DNA from: JBLRWS01 sp047921075
GTDB lineage: Bacteria > Bacteroidota > Rhodothermia > Balneolales > Balneolaceae
Direction: 5' to 3'
Assembly (NCBI GenBank): GCA_047921075.1
Contig: JBLRWS010000007.1
Coordinates: forward strand, 1 to 59,889
DNA length: 59,889 nt
Shown piece by piece: positions 53,183 to 59,889 of the stretch (positions within the stretch are counted from its first letter, which is position 1; the number at the start of each line of letters is the position of its first letter). The translations under genes were made by a program, and so were the position numbers. Under the pieces are notes generated by a model. The model had not been told where the DNA came from. It did no database searches and saw nothing but the letters and a program-made list of their open reading frames with translations.

Positions 53183-53391
53183 AAAAAATCTATTGGATTC
53201 TTTTAGGCATTCTGTTCGCAATCACACTTGGGCTGGAGTTTACCGTACTGGCTAATTATGACAGCCACTGGTACAACTCGATACCCGCTTTTTATGCTAT
53301 TTTTGGATTCGTCTGTTGTGTAGGAATCATCTACGTAGCCAAGTTTATCGCCAAAAACATTGTAAACAGAGACATCCATTACTATGATTGA
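53179..53391 (+). CDS. Small two-helix protein between antiporter subunits
   Basis: A 70-aa protein with two helices (about 4-24 and 37-56) and a basic-to-polar C-terminus ending HYYD. It overlaps its neighbours by four and eight bases, so expression with them is expected. No family recognised; it may replace a small Mrp core subunit for the last antiporter module (inference). Confidence 0.7.
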   Translation: MKKIYWILLGILFAITLGLEFTVLANYDSHWYNSIPAFYAIFGFVCCVGIIYVAKFIAKNIVNRDIHYYD

Positions 53392-55099
53392 GTTTTTTAC
53401 CATACCTGGTGTCATTCTCTTGGTTGGAGCACTGCTGCTTCCGTTTTTACCGAAGCAGATCCGATCTTCTCTATTTTTGGTGTTTCCAATTCTGGCACTT
53501 GCCATGGTTATCACCCGTCCCGACGGATACGAAATAACCGCTTCGCTGATCGGCTTTGATATTACATTGATGCAGGTAGATGCCCTGAGCCGCGTCTTTG
53601 GAATTATTTTTGCCATCACCGCTTTTGTGGCCGGCACCTACGCCTGGCATATCGATGATCTTGGGCAACAGAGCAATGCGTTGGTCTACGCCGGTAGTGC
53701 GCTGGGCGTTACCTTTGCCGGCGATCTGCTTACGCTCATTATCTTTTGGGAGCTGATGGCTGTGAGTTCTACCTGGCTCATCTGGGCGCGCCGCACGAAA
53801 GAGTCAGACGGGGCCGGCATGCGTTATCTGATCTATCATATTCTGGGCGGAGGCCTCCTCTTTAGCGGTATTTTATGGCATATTGCTACCACCGGCTCAC
53901 TGGCTGTTGAGACACTGGCTCAGGAGTACAGCATCGCCAACGTATTGATGCTGCTCGGTGTAAGCGTGAATGCAGCCGTTATACCGCTGCACACCTGGCT
54001 GGCCGACGCCTATCCGAAAGCGACCATTACCGGCGCCGTTTTTATGAGCGCCTTCACCACAAAATCGGCGGTTTATGTTCTCATCCGTGTGTTTCCGGGC
54101 TGGGATCTGCTCATCTGGTTTGGCGCCGCCATGGCTATCTACGGTGTTATCTACGCGGTCATTTGTAAAGATATACGAGAGATTCTGGCCTATCACATTG
54201 TAAGTCAGGTCGGGTTTATGGTATGCGGTATTGGTATCGGCACCGAAATGGCGTTGAATGGCGCCACTGCACACGCCTATAGCCATATTCTTTACAAATC
54301 GCTGCTCTTTATGGGAACCGGAGCCGTGCTCTACGCAACCGGCACATCCAAAATGGTTCACCTGGGCGGCCTCTACAAGAAAATGCCAAAAACGTTTTGG
54401 TTGTATATGATCGGGGCGCTTTCCATTTCCGGTATTCCGCTGTTTAACGGATTCATCAGTAAAGGGATGACGATCGATGCGGCCAACATTGCCGGAGAGG
54501 GAACTGCCGCCATGTTGCTTCTGCTGGCCTCCGTTGGTACCTGGCTCAGTGTGGGATTAAAGCTCCCCTACTTTACCTGGTTCGATAAGAAAGAAAATGA
54601 TATTGAAGTGAAGAAACTGCCGGTGAACATGTACATTGCCATGGGTATCGCCGCCTTTGCCTGTATTTTTTACGGCTTGTTCCCCAATGCGCTCTACACC
54701 TACCTGCCTTTCGCAGTAAATTACGAACCCTACACGGTGTATCACCTTGTGGAGGTTACGCAAATTAGCCTTCTCACCTTTGTTGGCTTCTGGCTGCTAA
54801 AACAAAAGCTGGCGCCATCGCTGATTGTCGCTTTGGATGTGGATTGGTTTTACCGTAAAGCGGCGCCGGCTACACGTTTGATATTTGTAAAAAAGGTCGA
54901 CGCTTTCTTTGATCGGGTGGAGGAGGCCATTCTTGCCACGGCCGGCTGGCTGAGCAAGCAGTTCCAAAATCCTATGACGTGGCTGAACCCCTTCACCGAT
55001 AAATCGAACAAAGCCTCTACCTACAGCCCATCCATGGAGCTGCTGTTGAGCTTCATCATGTTCAGCTTTCTGTTATTCATCATTGTCCTCTTTCTCTGA
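53384..55099 (+). CDS. MrpD-like antiporter subunit with Lys-to-Asn change
   Basis: A 571-aa antiporter-like subunit. Helix-5 Glu123 (LIIFWELMAVSSTWLIWA), His203 (PLHTWLADAYPKA) and Lys227 (SAFTTKSAVYVLIR) are present, but the helix-7 lysine is Asn196 (SVNAAVIPLH). This form belongs to a known MrpD-like subfamily. The C-terminal 120 residues extend beyond standard MrpD and contain extra helices plus a polar stretch (RKAAPATRLIFVKKVDAFFD), recalling NuoL lateral-helix extensions. It ends the operon. Confidence 0.88.
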   Translation: MIEFFTIPGVILLVGALLLPFLPKQIRSSLFLVFPILALAMVITRPDGYEITASLIGFDITLMQVDALSRVFGIIFAITAFVAGTYAWHIDDLGQQSNALVYAGSALGVTFAGDLLTLIIFWELMAVSSTWLIWARRTKESDGAGMRYLIYHILGGGLLFSGILWHIATTGSLAVETLAQEYSIANVLMLLGVSVNAAVIPLHTWLADAYPKATITGAVFMSAFTTKSAVYVLIRVFPGWDLLIWFGAAMAIYGVIYAVICKDIREILAYHIVSQVGFMVCGIGIGTEMALNGATAHAYSHILYKSLLFMGTGAVLYATGTSKMVHLGGLYKKMPKTFWLYMIGALSISGIPLFNGFISKGMTIDAANIAGEGTAAMLLLLASVGTWLSVGLKLPYFTWFDKKENDIEVKKLPVNMYIAMGIAAFACIFYGLFPNALYTYLPFAVNYEPYTVYHLVEVTQISLLTFVGFWLLKQKLAPSLIVALDVDWFYRKAAPATRLIFVKKVDAFFDRVEEAILATAGWLSKQFQNPMTWLNPFTDKSNKASTYSPSMELLLSFIMFSFLLFIIVLFL

Positions 55100-55171
55100 T
55101 TCACACGCACAGCGTATGCAGGCGGAGAGGTCGAGGGCTGACCTCATTCATCTGATGGAAGAGGTGTCGGT

Positions 55172-55495
55172 TCAGGGGCGTGCAATCCTGAAAACAGATC
55201 CGGCAACGGCTCTTGTCAAATCCCGTCGAAGCTGATCGAGCCGTGCAGCGGCTAACCCTTTCTGTTTTAGTGTTTCCATCTGTGCAACCTGCAGTTTAGC
55301 CTGAATCAAAAATTCGAGCTCATCCTGAGTTAACTCTCCCGATGCAGCCATTGAAATCCAACGCTCCACATCGTCCGAAAATCGACGAACAAACGCGCTG
55401 CCATCTTCGAGTGCTCCTCCAAAAATATCCTCTCCTGCTTCGCTGGCCAGAGCCCGAAGTTCATCGTTTAGAGCTGAAAGAAGCCGTTCAATCAT
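55172..55495 (-). CDS. Conserved hypothetical protein, alpha-helical
   Basis: A 107-aa protein predicted to be almost all helix (RLLSALNDELRALASEAGED, then LDQLRRDLTRAVAGSVFRI). No signal peptide or membrane helix, no recognised family. It follows the small lipoprotein gene on the same strand after 78 bases, downstream of nuoJK. Confidence 0.55.
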   Translation of the reverse strand: MIERLLSALNDELRALASEAGEDIFGGALEDGSAFVRRFSDDVERWISMAASGELTQDELEFLIQAKLQVAQMETLKQKGLAAARLDQLRRDLTRAVAGSVFRIARP

Positions 55496-55573
55496 CTTCT
55501 GATAAACCGGATTTGTTCGCGTGATAATGTGCCTTGAGTTCGCTGCATGGAATCGGGTTTAAATTGTTCGTTG

Positions 55574-56029
55574 TTACAGATCAGACGGCTTCAGTTTCCC
55601 GCTTTCCAACCCGATAATCGTATCGAATGCTTCTGCGATCAGCCGGCTCATTTCACGAACAAAAACATCAGATTGAGCTCCCTGCTCTTCCCACCGATCG
55701 AGAAAGCCGATCAGCAGATGACCATCCGGATCAAGCAATAGGTCCCACTGCGCCGTCGTGATTTCATTCGAGGGTAATCCGGCTGCAAATTCTCTCGCTA
55801 TTGCGAGATCTCTGCGCAACGCAAGTACCGCTTCTGCGTGTGCCTCGAATGGCTCATTTGTGGCCGCTACAAGCTCGAGTGAGCGAACCTTAAGGGTAAC
55901 CGCCTGCTCATAGGCGCGTTCGTTAAACAGCGAAATGGTTGGCGAGCAGGCTGCTGTACATACAGCAACCAGTAACAGGGCCGTTATACGGGTAAGGCAG
56001 GTATGGTTTCGTTGTTGTAATCGATCCAT
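55574..56029 (-). CDS. Small predicted lipoprotein
   Basis: A 151-aa product. The start at 56029 has GGAG five bases upstream and gives a signal peptide with a lipobox ending CTAAC, so the mature protein would begin at that Cys and be membrane-anchored. The body is helical and charged (YEQAVTLKVRSLELVAATNE). No family recognised. It lies 88 bases after nuoK on the same strand. Confidence 0.6.
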   Translation of the reverse strand: MDRLQQRNHTCLTRITALLLVAVCTAACSPTISLFNERAYEQAVTLKVRSLELVAATNEPFEAHAEAVLALRRDLAIAREFAAGLPSNEITTAQWDLLLDPDGHLLIGFLDRWEEQGAQSDVFVREMSRLIAEAFDTIIGLESGKLKPSDL

Positions 56030-56117
56030 ATCGTCTCCGAAAAGCATCTTGTCTGCTCAGAATACATTCTTTCCGGGAAAGATACACCCTCAAAACGGTA
56101 CCGCGCGAGCTCTCTGC

Positions 56118-56420
56118 TTACCAGCGCAGCAGGTTTATCTTCGAAATATCAACCGAAAGATTATTCCGGAAAATGGCAATAATAATGGCCAGTCCCACCA
56201 CCGCTTCTGCAGCTGCCACGGCTAAGGAAAAGAAGACCAGGATTTGCCCGCTCATGTCACCGTGATAGGCACTAAACGAAATCAGCGAGAGGTTAACGGC
56301 GTTGAGCATCAGCTCTACACACATAAAGATAACAATAGCGTTTCTGCGGGTAAGTACGCCAATAATGCCAATCGTAAACAAAACAGCACTCAGTGCAAGG
56401 TACCAGTCAATCCCGATCAT
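56118..56420 (-). CDS. nuoK: NADH-quinone oxidoreductase subunit K
   Basis: A 100-aa membrane subunit of complex I with three helices. The two proton-path glutamates are intact: Glu36 (IFMCVELMLNAVNL) and Glu72 (VAAAEAVVGLAI). It overlaps nuoJ by four bases. nuoL would normally follow, but here it lies 9 kb away beyond the Mrp operon. Confidence 0.95.
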   Translation of the reverse strand: MIGIDWYLALSAVLFTIGIIGVLTRRNAIVIFMCVELMLNAVNLSLISFSAYHGDMSGQILVFFSLAVAAAEAVVGLAIIIAIFRNNLSVDISKINLLRW

Positions 56421-56941
56421 GCGTTTTTCTCCCCATTGTTGTTAACCTTGTACTGCGCAATCATCAAAGCACCCACCACCGCTGCGGTAAGCAAGATTGC
56501 TGTCAGTTGAAATGGAAACAAAAAGTCGGTGTACAGCACATCACCAATAGCTTCCACCGTACCGATTGCCATCATATCATCCGAAATTTCGGGAAGCATC
56601 TCAGCCACTCCGCCAAGGCTGAACAGCAGTTGCCCCAATACCGCCACACCCAGCAGTAATGCGACAAAATATTTCACTCTGAATTTGTTGAACAGGCTTT
56701 CCTCTTCATCCACATTCAGTAGCATAATCACAAATAGAAAGAGCACCATAATGGCGCCGGCGTAGACCAATATCTGGATGAGCGCGAGGAATTGTGCCTG
56801 TAACAGGAGATAAAGCCCGGCAATCGATACTAAATTTAACACCAGAAGCAGTGCGCTGTTCACGGTATTCTTATTCAGAATCATGCCCAGTGCAGAAGCA
56901 ATTGCCAAAACAGCCAGAAGAATAAAGAGATAAATTTCCAT
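56417..56941 (-). CDS. nuoJ: NADH-quinone oxidoreductase subunit J
   Basis: A 174-aa membrane subunit with five helices and the mark ALIQILVYAGAIMVLFLFVIM. Length fits. No nuoI or other soluble-arm gene lies upstream, so the nuoA-I genes must be elsewhere in the genome. Confidence 0.94.
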   Translation of the reverse strand: MEIYLFILLAVLAIASALGMILNKNTVNSALLLVLNLVSIAGLYLLLQAQFLALIQILVYAGAIMVLFLFVIMLLNVDEEESLFNKFRVKYFVALLLGVAVLGQLLFSLGGVAEMLPEISDDMMAIGTVEAIGDVLYTDFLFPFQLTAILLTAAVVGALMIAQYKVNNNGEKNA

Positions 56942-57242
56942 TTAGCGGGATTTAATTGAAGTACTGAAGGTACCCAAATTTAAAAATGGCTTCAAGCTGC
57001 AGATGGTACTTTTTAGACCTTTTCGAAATCGCTGGTTATCACCCTGACCAACCTCCCTTCAACAAGTTCAGGATTGCACCAAGCCGTTCTATATATTTCA
57101 CAGATTTTATCATAGAATGATAAAATATCACTTTATTGTTCGGCAACTCTGAATATTTGATTATTTTCAACGTTTGCTACGGAAACCTGATCCGCAACCT
57201 GATACACACAGAATTTTAAATTCACTAACCGACCCTATTCAA
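56942..57242. other. Divergent intergenic region, nuoJ / moxR
   Basis: 301 bases. It holds a candidate nuoJ -7 element at 56975-56982. The moxR side is AT-rich with no clear consensus. A TTG-started extension of moxR (from 57174) is possible but not favoured. Confidence 0.5.
56975..56982 (-). promoter_or_regulatory. Candidate -7 element for nuoJK (TAAATTTG)
   Basis: An exact TAnnTTTG match on the minus strand, 33 bases upstream of the nuoJ start. No -33 box is seen at the right distance. Confidence 0.38.
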
Positions 57243-58247
57243 ATGAGCCTTGATGCAACCGTTGATATGAAAAAGCTTGGAGAAAAGATTGAAATCCACA
57301 GCGCTTTTATAGATGATATTTACAAAGAATTAGACAAAGTGATTGTTGGCCAGCGCTATATGATTGAGCGGCTGATGATTGGCCTGTTGGCCGACGGGCA
57401 CGTACTTCTGGAAGGGGTACCCGGGCTGGCAAAAACACTTACCGTGTCGTCTCTCTCCAAAGCGATCAACACAAAGTTTCAAAGGATACAGTTCACCCCC
57501 GATCTGCTTCCGGCCGACCTGATCGGCACATTAATCTATAATCAAAAAGAGGCCGATTTCACGGTAAAGAAAGGGCCGATTTTTTCGAATATTGTACTGG
57601 CCGATGAGATTAACCGATCGCCCGCCAAGGTACAGAGTGCGTTGCTCGAAGCGATGCAAGAGAAGCAGGTAACCATTGGGGATGAGACCTTTATACTGGA
57701 CAAACCCTTTCTGGTATTGGCTACTCAAAACCCCGTAGAACAAGAAGGAACTTATCCGCTTCCGGAGGCGCAGGTTGATCGGTTTATGCTGAAACTGAAG
57801 GTTGGGTACCCTTCGGAGACTGAAGAGCTGGAAATTATGCGGCGGATGGCTAAAACGGGTGACAAACCTCAATTACAGCCGGTAGTTGATGCCGATAAAA
57901 TCTTGAAATCGCGCGAAGTGGTCAATGAAATTTATACCGATGAAAAAGTTGAGAAATATATCATCCAGTTGATTTTTGCGACAAGAAATCCCGAGAAGTT
58001 TAATCTGAAGGAACTTAATGACTTGATCGGTTTCGGAGCCTCCCCACGGGCATCCATCAACTTAAACCTGGCTGCACGGGCTCACGCCTTTATGCAGCAT
58101 CGCGCCTACGTTACCCCCGACGATGTGCGCTTTATTGCGATGGACGTTCTCCGCCACAGAGTGATACCTACTTTTGAGGCAGAAGCAGAGGAAATTACAT
58201 CCGAAGATATTATAGGTAAAATACTCTCAACCGTACCGGTTCCATAA
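57243..58247 (+). CDS. MoxR-type AAA ATPase
   Basis: A 334-aa MoxR-family ATPase, a chaperone-like AAA protein that usually works with DUF58 and von Willebrand A proteins. Walker A is GVPGLAKT (58-65), Walker B VLADEI (118-123), with NRSPAKVQSALLEAMQE and ATQNPVEQEGTYPLPEAQ as family marks. The ATG at 57243 is preferred; the frame stays open to a TTG at 57174 but the family starts near here. A terminator follows directly, so the usual DUF58/VWA partners are not adjacent. Confidence 0.9.
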   Translation: MSLDATVDMKKLGEKIEIHSAFIDDIYKELDKVIVGQRYMIERLMIGLLADGHVLLEGVPGLAKTLTVSSLSKAINTKFQRIQFTPDLLPADLIGTLIYNQKEADFTVKKGPIFSNIVLADEINRSPAKVQSALLEAMQEKQVTIGDETFILDKPFLVLATQNPVEQEGTYPLPEAQVDRFMLKLKVGYPSETEELEIMRRMAKTGDKPQLQPVVDADKILKSREVVNEIYTDEKVEKYIIQLIFATRNPEKFNLKELNDLIGFGASPRASINLNLAARAHAFMQHRAYVTPDDVRFIAMDVLRHRVIPTFEAEAEEITSEDIIGKILSTVPVP

Positions 58248-58262
58248 TATCGCTTGTGCAAA

Positions 58263-58295
58263 GATCTGTACGAATACCCGTACAGATCGATTTTT
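58263..58295 (+). terminator. Intrinsic terminator after moxR
   Basis: A perfect 10-bp stem (GATCTGTACG / CGTACAGATC) with a six-base loop is followed by GATTTTT. It lies 15 bases after the moxR stop. Confidence 0.85.
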
Positions 58296-58536
58296 CCATT
58301 CTTAACGCATCCGCTTTTAAACGCTCTATAGGTTTTTACCCTTACTCACTTCAACCTATTTTATCCTGTTTTGATGAATATTCATCAAATTTTTCAATTC
58401 TTTTTAATTGAAATGAACACTCTTTGATCAGTTTTTTTTAATTTTGCAGATATACTTTAATTCATTATCATTATCAGCAATCATTACGTGTGTTTTACAT
58501 CAAATCGAGAATCAAAAAACAAAAGACCAAAGACCT

Positions 58537-58788
58537 ATGAAGATTAAATTTGTACCTCGTAACGAGGTTCGATCATCCAGAAAAGTGAAATCAAAGTATC
58601 AGCCGTTGAAAGATGCGATCTCCAAGCTTGAACCAGGAGGCAAAGCTATTCAGGCATCCTATTCAAATGAGAAAGAACTGATTTCTCTGCGAAACATTGT
58701 ATATACTTACAATCGTGAAAATGATGCGTCTGTAAAAACCAATACAGACAGCAACAACAATCTGATCTTTTTCTACATCGAAAAATAA
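58537..58788 (+). CDS. Small hypothetical protein, 83 aa
   Basis: The ATG at 58537 gives an 83-aa soluble protein; the frame is open further upstream but that part resembles leader sequence. The N-terminal half is very basic (MKIKFVPRNEVRSSRKVKSK). The pattern of a helix, AIQASYSNEKELISLRNIVY and a final FFYIEK strand suggests a compact alpha/beta fold. No family recognised; nucleic-acid contact is only an inference from charge. TAATTTTG (58439-58446) upstream matches the -7 consensus. Confidence 0.6.
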   Translation: MKIKFVPRNEVRSSRKVKSKYQPLKDAISKLEPGGKAIQASYSNEKELISLRNIVYTYNRENDASVKTNTDSNNNLIFFYIEK

Positions 58789-58827
58789 AAACCTGAAACA
58801 TGCTTTAGGTTTCACATCACCACCCTC

Positions 58828-59766
58828 TTAGAGGGTGCGCTTCGATGCCAGCTGCTGAAACAGACGTTTCTCTTCTTGAGAAAGTTTTTCCGGCACGCGA
58901 ATATCGGCTATGATGTAGAGATTTCCTTTCGTTCCGGAAGAACCAAACGGTGGCAAACCACGGTTTGCAAGTTTAAATTTTTTACCGCCCGAGGTTCCTT
59001 CCGGAATTTTTAATTTTACGGTTCCTGAAATCGTCTCAACCGTTTCTGCCCCTCCAAGTACGGCCGTATAGAGATCGATTGGTACACGTTGTATAAGGTC
59101 TTTCCCTCTCCGTTCTACCCCATCCGGAACATCCACCTGCACCTCAATATACAGGTCGCCACTACCTGCACCTTTACCTTTTAGTTTCAGTTTTTTGCCA
59201 CTTTCTATACCTGCCGGTATGGTAATTCGTACGTTTTCGCCGCCAATTTTTACCGTTTTTTGAGTATCGGTGAAGATCTCCTTTAGTGGCACATGCAGAG
59301 TGGCTTTAGAATCAGCCGGTTTGGAGGCTCTGCGCCTCCCGGTAAACGAATCTGCCCCGGCCCTGCCTTGTTGTGTGCCCCCGCCAAATAGCGTCTCAAA
59401 GAAACTGGTAAAATCCGACGAGCCGTTACCCTGGCCAAAAAGATCATCTACGTAAATACGCTGTCCGCTCCCTGGCCGGCGGCTCTGCCCGGCATACCGG
59501 CTCCAGTCAAAATCGGTTGGATCGGCGCCTGCTTGTTGGTACTTTTTCCAGTCGGTGCCCACCTGATCGTAAAGCTTGCGTTTCTCGGGATCTTTTAGAA
59601 CCTCGTACGCTTCACCCACACGCTTGAATGCCTGCTCCGCCTCGGGGTCATCGCGGTTTTTATCAGGATGAAATTTCGCCGCTAATTTTCTGTACGCTTT
59701 TTTAATCTCCTGCTGCGACGCATCCCGCGAAACACCCAATATGTTATAATAGTCCTGATAATCCAT
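58828..59766 (-). CDS. CbpA-like J-domain co-chaperone (type II DnaJ)
   Basis: A 312-aa J-protein. The J-domain (1-70) has HPD at 33-35, a Gly/Phe-rich stretch follows (about 105-145), and two C-terminal beta-barrel substrate domains (about 155-305) have IPAGIESGKKLKLKGKG and IPEGTSGGKKFKLANRG. There is no zinc-finger domain, so it is CbpA-type rather than DnaJ proper. It stimulates DnaK. A GGAG site precedes the start. Confidence 0.92.
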   Translation of the reverse strand: MDYQDYYNILGVSRDASQQEIKKAYRKLAAKFHPDKNRDDPEAEQAFKRVGEAYEVLKDPEKRKLYDQVGTDWKKYQQAGADPTDFDWSRYAGQSRRPGSGQRIYVDDLFGQGNGSSDFTSFFETLFGGGTQQGRAGADSFTGRRRASKPADSKATLHVPLKEIFTDTQKTVKIGGENVRITIPAGIESGKKLKLKGKGAGSGDLYIEVQVDVPDGVERRGKDLIQRVPIDLYTAVLGGAETVETISGTVKLKIPEGTSGGKKFKLANRGLPPFGSSGTKGNLYIIADIRVPEKLSQEEKRLFQQLASKRTL

Positions 59767-59836
59767 ATTGCTCCTTTTTTACTTCTATTCATCGCAAAAA
59801 AAGTGCCAGAGAATGGTTTACTGAAGTATTGGCAAT

Positions 59837-59875
59837 AAAAAAAGCCTCTGCAGAAACGGGTTCTGCAGAGGCTTT
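59837..59875 (-). terminator. Terminator of a gene beyond the right edge
   Basis: A perfect 15-bp stem (59841-59855 with 59861-59875) with a five-base loop. On the minus strand it is followed by TTTTTTTATT, so it most likely ends a minus-strand gene starting outside the window; the plus-strand tail is shorter. Confidence 0.8.
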
Positions 59876-59889
59876 ATTAACCTCAACCA

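Noticed and set aside
55122..55143. GAGGTC/GACCTC hairpin after the mrp operon as a terminator
   Set aside because: The stem is plausible but no T-run follows, so I did not call it.
1..59889. tRNA, rRNA, tmRNA, insertion sequences, phage genes, origin of replication
   Set aside because: Intergenic gaps were read for cloverleaf or element ends and nothing convincing was found; a covariance-model search would be needed to exclude small RNAs.

Overview
The window looks like chromosome from a Bacteroidota-related bacterium, most likely of the Balneolota/Rhodothermota branch (inference). The clues are outer-membrane TonB receptors with N-terminal carboxypeptidase-regulatory domains, a secreted protein with a C-terminal type IX secretion sorting tail, a beta-propeller two-component sensor, a short primary sigma factor without region 1.1, -7 promoter elements of the TAnnTTTG type, and a fused actinobacterial-style 2-oxoglutarate dehydrogenase (Kgd). 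No phage, insertion sequence, CRISPR array, tRNA or rRNA was seen; it is dense core chromosome.

Layout. 0-10 kb: the start of a TonB receptor (cut by the window edge), a SIMPL protein, the tesA/ybbA-ybbP lipase and ABC set plus a tiny membrane protein, a tandem universal stress protein, a FadL-type porin and a repetitive Arg/Ser-rich lipoprotein. 10-23 kb: a propeller histidine kinase with its NarL-type regulator, rpoD, a pepF - GAF protein - deoB operon, and the divergent kgd gene. 23-32 kb: folE2 and a eukaryote-like pyruvoyltetrahydropterin synthase, a TonB receptor with its T9SS-secreted partner (flanked by two identical 43-bp terminator repeats), ftsH and thiL. 32-41.8 kb: an exbB - small protein - exbD - exbD motor operon, a giant outer-membrane protein, dsbD, and rpsF-rpsR-rplI. 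41.9-57 kb: a respiratory and ion-transport region. nuoL-nuoM-(pterin dehydratase)-nuoN and nuoJ-nuoK lie on the minus strand, and between them a ten-gene plus-strand Mrp-type operon is inserted. 57-59.9 kb: a MoxR ATPase, a small unknown protein and a CbpA-like J-protein.

The most interesting system is the 47.65-55.10 kb operon. Its first eight genes follow the order of the Mrp-like module of archaeal membrane-bound hydrogenases (E, F, G, a split MrpA C-terminus as two small genes, B, C, D), but no hydrogenase genes follow. Instead there is a NuoL/MrpA-like subunit, a small two-helix protein and a third MrpD-like subunit whose usual channel lysine is asparagine. With NuoL, NuoM and NuoN this makes six antiporter-like subunits in about 13 kb, suggesting tight coupling of complex I proton pumping to sodium/proton exchange.

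A second thread is tetrahydropterin metabolism: folE2, a PTPS with the eukaryotic Cys-to-His spacing, and a pterin-4a-carbinolamine dehydratase embedded between nuoM and nuoN.
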